From contig NZ_CP058601.1 of NCBI RefSeq assembly GCF_013402815.2, positions 1,116,001 to 1,180,000 of the forward strand: a stretch of 64,000 nt of DNA. Reading direction: 5' to 3'. Of the stretch, positions 9,101-16,039 are shown piece after piece. The first letter of the stretch is position 1; each line of letters starts with the position of its first letter. The notes beneath the pieces are model-generated. The model saw only the letters and a list, made by a program, of their open reading frames with translations. It did no database searches and was not told the DNA's origin. The position numbers were made by a program, and so were the translations under genes. The DNA is from Natrinema halophilum. GTDB taxonomy: Archaea > Halobacteriota > Halobacteria > Halobacteriales > Natrialbaceae.

Positions 9101-9932
9101 ATTCGCGCCTGATGGATCCGATCAGTCGTTCGCGTTCAGGTCGACGATAGACGCCCCCGGGACCTACGATGTGACCGTCCGGACCCTGGCGGAAGAGACG
9201 CTCGCCACCCGAACGGTTACGGTGAGACCGCCGAAAACCGTCGCCTCGTTCGATGATCCGAGCGACGACGATCACGGTCCGGGCGCGTACACGTATCCGA
9301 CCGCCGACGGGTTCGAAGACGGCATCTTCGACCTGCAGACGGTCGAGGTAACGCGGACCGACAGCAGCGTTCAGTTCTCCTTCTCGGTCGAAACTCTGAA
9401 CAACGCGTTCGGCAGCGACCGCGGATTCTCGCCGCACATGTTCGTGGTGTGGCTCCGCGACCCGACCGCCGACGGCGGCACCACAGCCGAAATCGGCGAC
9501 CTCGGCCTGGCCGCGAACTTCGAATCGGCGTGGCACTATCGTCTCGAGGTCAGCGGCTTCACGAAGAGCGCGGTCGACGCGAGTGGCAATCCGCTGACCG
9601 ATGCCGACGGCAACGAGAGAGTCGTGCGCGACGACGTCGACCTCGAGTCGAATACCGTGGCGCTCTCCGTCGACCGAACGGCGTTCGGCGCGACGGATAT
9701 TTCGGACCTGGAACTCGTCGCGATGGTCCAGTCAGAGGATCGGGGAGCGCTCCGACCCGTCGACGAAACGGCCGAGGAGTACGCCTTCGGCGGTGCTATT
9801 TCCGGTGCAGCCGAGAACGCACCTCGAGTTATGGACCTGGTGACGGGCGGGGACGTCACCCAGGCGGAGGCGCTCGCCTACTCGGCTGACGAGCGGGCGA
9901 CGTTGCCGTTCGTTCCGCTTTCCGACAGCTAG
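6150..9932 (+). CDS. exported multidomain glycoside hydrolase family 97 protein
   Basis: A 1260-residue secreted alpha-glucosidase or alpha-galactosidase-type enzyme. Approximate order: Tat signal 1-42 (YRRRGVLGG then hydrophobic), GH97 N-terminal beta domain 50-320, catalytic barrel 325-610 (IEPQKFIGVWW, GVLVEGWNRGW, QMTMHNE, MMTREGVKGQEYDAFG), a nested CBM6/35-like beta module 630-755, GH97 C-terminal domain 755-925 (FKFIEDVPAAGWDDTRVVD), an Ig/CARDB-like segment 930-1028, and a glucodextranase-C/DOMON-like module 1035-1260. About 45 polar, basic residues (about 821-868) interrupt the C-terminal GH97 domain. Substrate and retaining or inverting mechanism cannot be fixed by eye. It is monocistronic; its stop overlaps the stop of the convergent gene. 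Confidence 0.9.
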   Translation: MIDDCSHQTFPTYRRRGVLGGMASLFAATTYSLNISADAASPVREGNDSAVQTVSSPDGSVAVAVDVTDGTPTYSVTFEGSSVIDTSRLGFEFQNQPTFGVGSDGDDITVTGSERTTVDTTWEPIWDQYDEIPERYCELRLGLVETTGSGRGGTLEIRVFDDGLGFRFLFGESFGDPFVITSERTEYAFAGDYESWWIPSDYDNFELEYERTPLSSIGSTLETDLGGTFDGVHTPMTMRTDDDHYVSVHEANLDDYASLAIAPRGGGGTDFESELAPLPDGTKVSASAPHVTPWRTIQLGVRPGDLVESNLIVNLNDDYSDDVFVQGTNWIEPQKFIGVWWLMITGRADWEYQGPQSGNHGAQTGRVKQYMNFASEHDISGVLVEGWNRGWSSYPGDGNGFDFTESYPDFGLERVTSYGAHLDPPTQMTMHNETAGDFRNYESQIDEAFDLYDDLGIRTIKTGYVSDDGNLAGDGFNHHNQVLVNHHTLVAKTAAANRQLLDVHEPIHPTGRRRTYPNMMTREGVKGQEYDAFGDVSPAHHVTFPFTRMLGGPVEYTPGIFDMDSGSGGIETTRAKQLAMYPTYFSGLQMVADLPSSYLADQPATLGVGEVAQAQHAELSGLERRSKWANSQGEAYVPFAGDSDESSPAATWTLDTVDTGEYDVHIRIANYETDNGLDDGVDATATLQIDGNPVEQLSIPGTEYWDVWTETSTTVSLECGDADLGLTLTDGDTGGFNLDAIALTEPGRSMPEPDEPPITGPTVPEFKFIEDVPAAGWDDTRVVDSSIGEYMITARKKDDEWFVGAMTDENGRALEIPLDFLESPSGRKRSHENVDEKRRENGGNRNSPVTRGENCHERDLDHGNDHAKGAYVAEIYSDGTDADDDDLEAVRIDAAIVDRSTTLLASMVGSGGTAVRLCPATRDDLESMPTYDRPRQEIDVSIDDETFVREPFISATGSNDGDYIGGTNVELVVDGDVADKGNVRFAPDGSDQSFAFRSTIDAPGTYDVTVRTLAEETLATRTVTVRPPKTVASFDDPSDDDHGPGAYTYPTADGFEDGIFDLQTVEVTRTDSSVQFSFSVETLNNAFGSDRGFSPHMFVVWLRDPTADGGTTAEIGDLGLAANFESAWHYRLEVSGFTKSAVDASGNPLTDADGNERVVRDDVDLESNTVALSVDRTAFGATDISDLELVAMVQSEDRGALRPVDETAEEYAFGGAISGAAENAPRVMDLVTGGDVTQAEALAYSADERATLPFVPLSDS

Positions 9933-10252
9933 AACTGGTATCGTCGCTCGTCATCCATCGACGGATACTGGTTCGCACCGGTCATCTCCTCGAAGGTCAT
10001 ACCGGAGAGGTATTCGTCGTACGTCACGTCGTAGGCGGTCCGAAGCTGGAAGTCGAGCTTGCCGGTGTCGACGGTCGACTGGAAGAGCATGTGGATCGCC
10101 CGCCGGACGAGTTCGTCCGTCTCTTCAGGCTCGAGTGCCGTCTCGAGCAATGCGAGTTCGTTTCGCGTTTCTCGATCGAGAGAAACGGATAGTTCGTCGC
10201 CGATATCCGAATACGATGCCGTGACGTCGTCAGTGAGTCCGTCGAGGCTCAT
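9929..10252 (-). CDS. conserved haloarchaeal protein, 107 aa
   Basis: No family recognised with certainty. The protein starts MSLDGLTDDVTASYSDIGDE (ATG at 10252, chosen because the upstream extension is basic and shadow-like). It contains an acidic helical core (RETRNELALLETALEPEETD) and a second helical region with an aromatic tail. It has no signal peptide or membrane segment. It is divergent from mutY with a 187-bp shared promoter region, a position that suggests a conserved pairing. Composition and codon use match the chromosome. Its stop codon overlaps that of the GH97 gene. Confidence 0.7.
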   Translation of the reverse strand: MSLDGLTDDVTASYSDIGDELSVSLDRETRNELALLETALEPEETDELVRRAIHMLFQSTVDTGKLDFQLRTAYDVTYDEYLSGMTFEEMTGANQYPSMDDERRYQF

Positions 10253-10439
10253 ACGACGTGAGACTCGAGCATGCCGGATAGGCCTTTCTTGTCGCGTCGA
10301 CCGGCCGCCCGGTACTGCGCGGCCAATCCGTCCTGTGGCCGATCGAACACGACTGTTGCTTACGTCGGTGATCGTCCCCTCGGAGCCGTACGCGTCGTCG
10401 ATCATCATCCATAAGCCGCCGCTTCCCCAAGCGTCGTCG

Positions 10440-11369
10440 ATGACAGCAGAGGCCCAGGAGTGGGCGTTGCCCGACGACTGCGAGGCCGTTCGCGACGCGC
10501 TCATCGCATGGTACGAAGACGACCACCGCGAGTTTCCCTGGCGGCGAACGGACGATCCGTACGCGATCCTCGTCAGCGAGGTGATGAGCCAACAGACCCA
10601 GCTCGGTCGAGTCGTCGAAGCCTGGGAGGAATTCCTCGAACAGTGGCCGACGACAGCCGAGTTGGCCGCGGCCGACCGGGCTGCGGTCGTCGGGTTCTGG
10701 ACGGATCACAGTCTCGGATACAACAACCGAGCGAAGTACCTGCACGAGGCAGCTCAGCAGGTCGAAACGGAGTACGCTGGCGACTTTCCAGACACGCCCA
10801 CCGAACTCCAGGAACTCATGGGCGTCGGCCCGTATACGGCCAACGCGGTGGCGAGTTTCGCCTTCAACGACGGCGACGCGGTCGTCGATACGAACGTCAA
10901 GCGGGTTCTCTATCGTTTTGCGGAAATCCATAATGCGGACAACCCGCCGTATGAGGAAGTAGCGAATGCACTCATGCCAGACGGCCAATCACGGGTGTGG
11001 AACAACGCCATCATGGAATTAGGAGGCGTCGCCTGTCAGAAGACGCCCCGATGCGACGAAGAAGAGTGTCCCTGGCGGAAATGGTGTCACGCCTATCAGA
11101 CCGGCGACTTCACAGCGCCGGACGTTCCGACCCAACCGTCCTTCGAAGGTAGCCGGCGACAGTTCCGCGGACGGATCGTCCGCGTTCTGGGGGAACACGA
11201 TGAACTGGCGCTTGATGACCTTGGGCCACGGGTCCGCGTCGACTACGCACCCGACGGCAAGCATGGTCAGGAGTGGCTCCGTGACCTGGTATTAGACTTA
11301 GCCGATGACGGGCTAGTAGATGTCGTGGATCAAAACGACGGGAAGACTGTTGTTCGGCTTCAGCGATAA
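10440..11369 (+). CDS. mutY: A/G-specific adenine glycosylase, chimeric: 3' half supplied by an integrated element
   Basis: Base-excision enzyme that removes adenine mispaired with 8-oxoguanine. The 309 residues include the adenine-pocket motif (SEVMSQQTQ with Glu47), helix-hairpin-helix LMGVGPYTANAVAS, catalytic Asp150 in VVDTNVKRVLYR, and an iron-sulfur loop with Cys199, 205, 210 and 216. Start ATG is at 10440; the longer open frame upstream is not conserved. A second C-terminal half lies at 16062-16490 and is similar but not identical. The junction falls at codons for VLYR (10905-10916). I infer that residues 1-159 are host-encoded and 160-309 were brought by the element, keeping MutY intact. 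Confidence 0.93.
   Translation: MTAEAQEWALPDDCEAVRDALIAWYEDDHREFPWRRTDDPYAILVSEVMSQQTQLGRVVEAWEEFLEQWPTTAELAAADRAAVVGFWTDHSLGYNNRAKYLHEAAQQVETEYAGDFPDTPTELQELMGVGPYTANAVASFAFNDGDAVVDTNVKRVLYRFAEIHNADNPPYEEVANALMPDGQSRVWNNAIMELGGVACQKTPRCDEEECPWRKWCHAYQTGDFTAPDVPTQPSFEGSRRQFRGRIVRVLGEHDELALDDLGPRVRVDYAPDGKHGQEWLRDLVLDLADDGLVDVVDQNDGKTVVRLQR
10911..10934. other. attL: left junction with integrase-arm sequence
   Basis: The shared core TATCGT (10911-10916) lies in the mutY codons for Tyr-Arg. It is followed by arm ttgcggaaatccataat (10918-10934). The reverse complement of this arm matches 15 of 17 bases of the arm at the right end (16040-16056). Joining the two element ends would give arm, 8-nt spacer (TTAYCGTT), arm: the layout of a tyrosine-recombinase core site. 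The exact crossover point is inferred. Confidence 0.7.
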
Positions 11370-11436
11370 GCCACTCAGACGTTGTCGAACGAACAGGGGT
11401 CGGCTTTGACAGCGGGGTTGAGGGAGGGATCGACAC

Positions 11437-11661
11437 ATGACCCGGGCCGCCCCCAGCCTGGGGACGTCGGTCGTCCATCGGTGCGAACTGTTGCACCCGA
11501 TGTTCGACGTGCCCGTGACCCACGTCGTCCTACCGCCCCGCCGGCCCTGTTCGACGCCGCTTTCCGATATTCGGGATGCCCGCTTCGACGTCGTGGCGAC
11601 AGGCCTGTTCCCGGGGGAAATCAACGGGTGCGACCACGCCGACGACTACGGGAACTGCTAG
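11437..11661 (+). CDS. possible small protein, 74 aa
   Basis: An open frame from ATG at 11437, preceded by a purine-rich stretch (gagggaggg, about 7 bases upstream) that could be a ribosome-binding site. The product has four cysteines and ends CDHADDYGNC. No family was recognised. It follows the element-borne mutY end and precedes another small frame with its own Shine-Dalgarno-like sequence. High GC makes chance frames of this length common, so the call rests mainly on the start context and position. Confidence 0.3.
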   Translation: MTRAAPSLGTSVVHRCELLHPMFDVPVTHVVLPPRRPCSTPLSDIRDARFDVVATGLFPGEINGCDHADDYGNC

Positions 11662-11721
11662 CACCTGCTGGTACGCCGGTCGTGGCCGCGACACCGGGCG
11701 TCGACCGGGGAGGGGGCGTTT

Positions 11722-11895
11722 ATGTTATTCTACTGTGAACACCGGCGCGTGCCGAGCGGACACGACCCACGCGCGGAGGACATGGAAACGCAGATCCCGC
11801 TTCCTGACATGCATCGGTGCGGCTGGACCGTCGGCTATCCGCTTCTCCGATGGGTCCGTTTCCCATCATGGATCGACTACCACTTCCGTGACTGA
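11722..11895 (+). CDS. small element-encoded protein, 57 aa
   Basis: ATG at 11722 follows the strong Shine-Dalgarno-like run ggggaggggg with 5-8 bases spacing. The product begins MLFYCEHRRVPSGHDPRAED and ends in a Trp/Tyr-rich segment (CGWTVGYPLLRWVRFPSW). It is too aromatic and too well composed to look like a random high-GC frame. It has two cysteines and no clear membrane helix. It lies 60 bp after the previous small frame and about 110 bp before the wHTH gene. No homologue is known to me; small proteins of this kind are frequent in haloarchaeal viruses and plasmids. Confidence 0.45.
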   Translation: MLFYCEHRRVPSGHDPRAEDMETQIPLPDMHRCGWTVGYPLLRWVRFPSWIDYHFRD

Positions 11896-11944
11896 CGGCC
11901 CGTTTAAGCCTCCTACTGCATGGTCTGACTGTCACGGGGACGGT

Positions 11945-12012
11945 AGGCCACACCGTTACCTCCGTGGGCAACGGTTAAGTGAAGGCCACACCATTGCTTC
12001 ATCAGGCAATGG
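11945..12012 (+). promoter_or_regulatory. two tandem hairpins covering the start of the wHTH gene
   Basis: A 38-bp unit beginning aggccacacc occurs twice (11945 and 11983). Each copy carries an inverted repeat: ccgttacc/ggcaacgg (11953-11960 with 11967-11974, one mismatch) and ccattgc/gcaatgg (11991-11997 with 12006-12012, perfect). The arms differ but pairing is kept, which suggests selection on structure or on a dyad protein-binding site. The second right arm contains the wHTH start codon at 12009, so autoregulation by the wHTH protein or RNA-level control is plausible. A terminator role is less likely because no T-run follows. Confidence 0.55.
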
Positions 12013-12260
12013 GTGATTCAGAAGATTCAGACGACGAACGGGACGACACGGGGAAGTTCACCGAAAAATACCCCGCGTCGGCGTTTCTGGACGCGCTCCG
12101 TAACCTGGGGGGCGCAGCGGGAACCGCCGACGTCGCGGACGAAATTGGCTGTCCCCAGCGGACGGCGTATCACCGATTATCGAACCTCCGAGACGACGGC
12201 CAGATCGACAGCCGTCAGGTCGGGGGCGCAATGCTGTGGGTGGTCGAAAATGGCGGATAG
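12009..12260 (+). CDS. small winged-helix DNA-binding protein
   Basis: An 83-residue protein. After an acidic N-terminus, residues 20-80 form a MarR/ArsR-like winged helix: FLDALRNLGGAAGTADVADE, then GCPQRTAYHRLSNLRDDGQI as the recognition helix, and a short wing (RQVGGAMLWVV). The likely role is control of the integrase operon or a recombination directionality factor. ATG 12009 is preferred; an in-frame GTG at 11979 would add ten residues across the hairpins. It overlaps the next gene by 11 bases, so the two are translationally coupled. It is the first gene of the four-gene integration operon. Confidence 0.8.
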   Translation: MGDSEDSDDERDDTGKFTEKYPASAFLDALRNLGGAAGTADVADEIGCPQRTAYHRLSNLRDDGQIDSRQVGGAMLWVVENGG

Positions 12261-12690
12261 CCTTCACGCGGCCACCTACTCGTCTGAAGATCAGTATCAG
12301 CGGTGGCAGGACCGGGCCGACGACCTAGGGATGTCCATGTCGGAATTCATGGAAGCGATGGTTGAAGCCGGGATGAAGAAGTTCGACGCGACGGTGGAAC
12401 CCGACGAAACAAACCAGGAACTCCGCCAGCAGCGGAACGAACTGAAGACGGAACTGGACCGCGCCCGCGATCGGATTCAGGAACTGGAAGACGCCGTCTA
12501 CCACGGGGAACGCCGGACAATCAAGCGGTACGTCGAAGACAACCCTGGGGCGACCTACGATGAAGTCATCCAACACGTCATCGACACCGTCCCCCAGCGG
12601 GTCACGACGCACCTGGACGACCTGGAAGGCGACGAACTCCGGTACGTGGACGGCGGCTACTACCCGGCTGAAACCGGGGGCGGTGCGTGA
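12250..12690 (+). CDS. coiled-coil DNA-binding-like accessory protein of the integration operon
   Basis: A 146-residue product. The N-terminal 45 residues resemble a ribbon-helix-helix type segment (SSEDQYQRWQDRADDLGMS, then MSEFMEAMVEAG). Residues 55-85 form a coiled coil (ELRQQRNELKTELDRARDR). The C-terminal 60 residues look like a winged-helix fold (GATYDEVIQHVIDTVPQRVT). The start ATG 12250 lies inside the end of the wHTH gene; the stop TGA overlaps the next start. The location suggests a partner of the integrase. Small proteins encoded with the SNJ2 haloarchaeal pleolipovirus integrase are reported to help integration; equivalence here is inference. Confidence 0.7.
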   Translation: MADSLHAATYSSEDQYQRWQDRADDLGMSMSEFMEAMVEAGMKKFDATVEPDETNQELRQQRNELKTELDRARDRIQELEDAVYHGERRTIKRYVEDNPGATYDEVIQHVIDTVPQRVTTHLDDLEGDELRYVDGGYYPAETGGGA

Positions 12691-13235
12691 TGACCCGGAA
12701 AGACAGTTACCCGGACCGGCCAGATCGACCCGACGATGCGCCCGGGGAGCGGGACGTCGAATACTGGCTGGGTGTCTACAAGTCGATAGAAGAAGTCCCC
12801 GACCGCTACCGGCTACGGAACTACGAAAGCGAATTCGCGGGGGAAGACACCTGGGGCGACTACCTGGCGACCCGCGACGACTTGGCCGAATCGACAAAGA
12901 AAAATTCCTGGTATCCGTGTGGCGACCGCTTCAAGAAGTTCATGCAGGAGGAAGTCGGGCGACACCACGCCCTCCCGCTCCCGGACGACGTCGAAGCGTA
13001 CCTGGCCCACATCAAGGACGGCGGGTATTCGACCAAGGTTACGGAGCGGTCGATTAACACCGTCTACTACCAGCACCTGTCCCCGCTGAAGACTTTCTTC
13101 CGGTGGCTGGTCCACCACGTCGACTACCCGCACGTCTACAACCCGGTCCTGATGGGCGCCCACGCCAGCGGTATCACCCGTGAAGTGTGGTACTGGCAGA
13201 CTGACTACAAACCCGACTATGGAGATAGAAAATGA
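12690..13235 (+). CDS. SAM-like core-binding-domain protein preceding the integrase
   Basis: A 181-residue protein without catalytic recombinase residues. The helical middle section (DDLAESTKKNSWYPCGDRFK, FMQEEVGRHHALPLPDDVEAYL, NTVYYQHLSPLKTFFRWL) resembles the SAM-like N-terminal core-binding domain of phage integrases. The next gene is a complete integrase with its own N-terminal domain, so this is probably a separate arm- or core-binding partner and not a split integrase. ATG 12690 overlaps the upstream stop (TGATG); a GTG at 12687 is an alternative. It overlaps the integrase start by four bases. Function is inferred from fold resemblance and position. Confidence 0.7.
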   Translation: MTRKDSYPDRPDRPDDAPGERDVEYWLGVYKSIEEVPDRYRLRNYESEFAGEDTWGDYLATRDDLAESTKKNSWYPCGDRFKKFMQEEVGRHHALPLPDDVEAYLAHIKDGGYSTKVTERSINTVYYQHLSPLKTFFRWLVHHVDYPHVYNPVLMGAHASGITREVWYWQTDYKPDYGDRK

Positions 13236-14338
13236 GCGACAATCAGACGACGCACGAAACGATAGCCGAAGCGTTCGGGCGGACGACGGACCCGCTGGCG
13301 GAGTACGACGCCCGCTTCAAAGACCTGGACGTCGATCCGTTCGACCTCTGGCTGGAAGAGCAAGTCTATAGTCAGGACTACTCCGACGGAACGGTGAACA
13401 CCATGAAACGCCGGGTCAACCAGTGGCGCGACTACATGGCCGACCAGCACGACCGACACGCTGCAGTCCCGACGACGCGCCACGTCATGGACTTCGCCCG
13501 GTACTACCTAGACGAACGGGACAACGCGAAGAACACCGTCGCGGCGAAACTGGGTACTCTCAGCCGGATGTTTCGGTACTTCCAGAGTGAACCCGCGTTC
13601 CCGCACCCGACCGACTTCAACCCATTCGACGCCGCGAAGGGGAAGATCGATCTTAACGGCGACGACCCGAAGGAGCCGCGCCCGATCCCGTTGGACGAAC
13701 TCCGCGACGTCGTCCGCGACGACATCAAGCACATCCGCGACCGGGCGCTGATAGTCACCCAGTTCAAGTTGGGGCTACGGGCGTCGGAAGCGTCGAACAT
13801 TAAACTCAGTGAAGTCCACATCGCCAACTCCGAACTTCAGGATCACTACGATGACTTGGGGGCGCACCCTGCCCTAGAAGCCCGACCGAACGCAGTCTAC
13901 ATCCCTCACGACCGAAAGCGAAACAAGTCGGAGCGCCCCCGGGTCCTACCCCTGGACGACGAACTACGCCGAGTCCTGCTTCAGTACCTGCTCTGTCGCC
14001 CGGACAACGGGCGTCCGTGGCTGTTTCTGTCGAAGTCAGGTGGAAAGAAGCTTGATCAAGACAACATCAACGACATATGGAAGAAGCATTTTAGGCCGGA
14101 GTATGGCCCAAACGAACGCCACCGGGGCGTATCATCCCACTACGGGCGACACTACTTCACGACGTGGTTCAGGATTGAACAAGAGTGGTCTCGAGACCTC
14201 ATAAAGTATATGCGGGGGGATCGACAAGGAGGCGGAAAAATACAGTCGACCCGAAATGCAATTGATTCCTATATTCATACTTGGTTTGAAGATATAGAGA
14301 AATCATATAGAGAAGAAATATTTAAGCTCGGAATTTAA
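13232..14338 (+). CDS. tyrosine recombinase (integrase) of the mutY element
   Basis: A 368-residue site-specific recombinase that should integrate and excise the element. The N-terminal SAM-like core-binding domain spans about 35-130 (YSDGTVNTMKRRVNQWRDYM). The catalytic domain spans about 150-360: Arg183 in LGLRASEASNI, a basic beta-hairpin around 228-238 with a candidate Lys, H303-x-x-R306 in SSHYGRHYFTTW, and nucleophile Tyr347 in AIDSYIHTW. All core residues are present, so it is probably active. It is translationally coupled to the upstream gene by ATGA overlap. Its stop overlaps the stop of the convergent cargo gene. Base composition falls towards its 3' end, into the AT-rich cargo. Confidence 0.93.
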   Translation: MSDNQTTHETIAEAFGRTTDPLAEYDARFKDLDVDPFDLWLEEQVYSQDYSDGTVNTMKRRVNQWRDYMADQHDRHAAVPTTRHVMDFARYYLDERDNAKNTVAAKLGTLSRMFRYFQSEPAFPHPTDFNPFDAAKGKIDLNGDDPKEPRPIPLDELRDVVRDDIKHIRDRALIVTQFKLGLRASEASNIKLSEVHIANSELQDHYDDLGAHPALEARPNAVYIPHDRKRNKSERPRVLPLDDELRRVLLQYLLCRPDNGRPWLFLSKSGGKKLDQDNINDIWKKHFRPEYGPNERHRGVSSHYGRHYFTTWFRIEQEWSRDLIKYMRGDRQGGGKIQSTRNAIDSYIHTWFEDIEKSYREEIFKLGI

Positions 14339-15975
14339 CGGGTTACCTGTTTTCCGAGAGTAAATACAAAAAGAGCTACTAGAAAAGGTCCGCTAAGTGA
14401 TTCAACTGCCATCAGAATATGAGACCAAAGAGTTGCTGGAACATAGTAATTCGATCCAATTGTCGAGAAAGACAATATACTAAAGTAAATGTTCTTTAGC
14501 AGAATCTCGGTTCCTAAAAGAAGATCAAATTTACCATCTAATGAAAAGGCGAATTTTTGGCCTGTGTCTGGATTTTCCACACCACCAATAGAGGGGAATA
14601 GAAATGCTCCTAGAAAAGTTGGAAAACCTATTGCCCAAGCGGCTGCTTTCCAAGGCTTTTCTCCGAACCCACAAGAATAGTCAAGGAAAATATTCTTTGC
14701 TTGAGCTGTGCTGTGATTTAATTGTTCTCTCCATCCAAAATCAGATGTTAGAGAATTGTGAGACCTTTTCTTTCTTTTGGCCCTCATCTCATTTATCAGG
14801 AACTCCGAAGCAGATCGACTGTCCCCTTGTCTTGATGCCCGTTCTTTCGACTTGATATATGTTTCAACATAGTTTCTCATATGAAATTGATCTATATATG
14901 TTCGGTATGGGACTTTTGATATCTCATTTGAGAGTGCCTTTCGTATTTTTATGTTTGCTAATCCCCAATCTATGCCAAAATCATGGAGATACCAATTTGA
15001 CTCCTTTAACTGATTCCGTATCTGAGTAAAATCAAATTCAGTATAGTCACAGTCGCTAATATGTAGTGTCTCAAGGCCCTCATCTTTCATAAGAACATCA
15101 ACATTCCCCAATGTTGAGTAGGATAGATCAAAATAGGTCGTACCTCGATCTTGCTGCCTTAATGTCCCCTCTTCTATTTCAGAATAATAGATACGAATCA
15201 GATTCTCGAAGCAGCTCTTGATGTCAAGATCAATGCTTTCGAAATTGCATTCAGATATGTACAAAAGAAAATCAGTAGCTATGGAGTGGAATCTTGCTTC
15301 ATTATATATATCTGACTTATTAATTACTATTGAATCCCAGAATTCACTTCCTGATAAATCCAGTCCACCTTTGAAGGTACAATCTTCTATATACACTAAT
15401 TCTTTAAACCTTGAATCGTCAATGATGAATTTATTGTCAAATGTCGAATTTATTTCCGTATGACCATATATGTCTGTCTGGTTTAATAGAAACTTCGCCC
15501 TTGTATCATCAGCGAAAATGCTAAGATTGCCGGTTACAACACTCCGGCGGAATTCAATATCACACACAGATTCCGGATGCCGTATCTCAATATCACCTAA
15601 AAGCCCATTTATTATTCTAAAGTCGTCCCCGAATTCGCATCCCTTTATCTCGAGTTTGTCTTGTACTATTGGATGAACGATCTGTAATTTAGGGCTTTCT
15701 CCCGCGTCATCGTCGATGTCAATTGCGGTATCCTCAATTGTCACGCTCTGAAACTTTGGCTCAAAGACGGCATCATCTTCATGTAATAGATTAATTATTA
15801 CATCTGAGTCGCTAATTCCTGCCTTCTTTCTGGTTTTGGAACTAGAATGGTATTTGCAGTAGTTGCTCTCGGAGATTTGTTCTCTGGTGCAATCTACATG
15901 ATCTTCTGTCACTGGATCGATACCGAACTCATGTTTCCATTTTCCAGGATCAAACTTCGCTTCGCACTCAGCCAT
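14335..15975 (-). CDS. beta-helix (pentapeptide-like) protein with C-terminal ion-channel domain
   Basis: A 546-residue cargo protein of the element. The N-terminus has a Cys/His cluster (C4, C29, C40, H43) like those heading haloarchaeal pentapeptide-repeat proteins. Residues about 90-360 are a right-handed beta-helix-like repeat region (CTFKGGLDLSGSEFWDSIV, then CNFESIDLDI). The last 120 residues hold two membrane helices flanking a pore-loop-like FSTIGSNYYVP, resembling two-TM potassium channels. ATG 15975 is chosen because the domain starts MAECEAKF; an upstream TTG frame runs into attR. It is strikingly AT-rich compared with its neighbours, showing foreign origin. It may be a membrane-acting defence effector or a transport protein; neither is proven. 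Confidence 0.8.
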   Translation of the reverse strand: MAECEAKFDPGKWKHEFGIDPVTEDHVDCTREQISESNYCKYHSSSKTRKKAGISDSDVIINLLHEDDAVFEPKFQSVTIEDTAIDIDDDAGESPKLQIVHPIVQDKLEIKGCEFGDDFRIINGLLGDIEIRHPESVCDIEFRRSVVTGNLSIFADDTRAKFLLNQTDIYGHTEINSTFDNKFIIDDSRFKELVYIEDCTFKGGLDLSGSEFWDSIVINKSDIYNEARFHSIATDFLLYISECNFESIDLDIKSCFENLIRIYYSEIEEGTLRQQDRGTTYFDLSYSTLGNVDVLMKDEGLETLHISDCDYTEFDFTQIRNQLKESNWYLHDFGIDWGLANIKIRKALSNEISKVPYRTYIDQFHMRNYVETYIKSKERASRQGDSRSASEFLINEMRAKRKKRSHNSLTSDFGWREQLNHSTAQAKNIFLDYSCGFGEKPWKAAAWAIGFPTFLGAFLFPSIGGVENPDTGQKFAFSLDGKFDLLLGTEILLKNIYFSILSFSTIGSNYYVPATLWSHILMAVESLSGPFLVALFVFTLGKQVTR

Positions 15976-16039
15976 CACGTCCAAACTTGCGCGATGAAAG
16001 ATGATCATTACGATGACGATAAGCGGAATAGGTCTTGGT

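Noticed and set aside
8331-9536. 401-codon minus-strand frame inside the GH97 gene
   Set aside because: Antisense shadow of a high-GC gene; the + strand has clear domain structure throughout.
12690-14338. Integrase split into two by a mutation
   Set aside because: The downstream gene already has a full N-terminal core-binding domain and all catalytic residues; the overlap is an ATGA-type coupling, not a frameshift.
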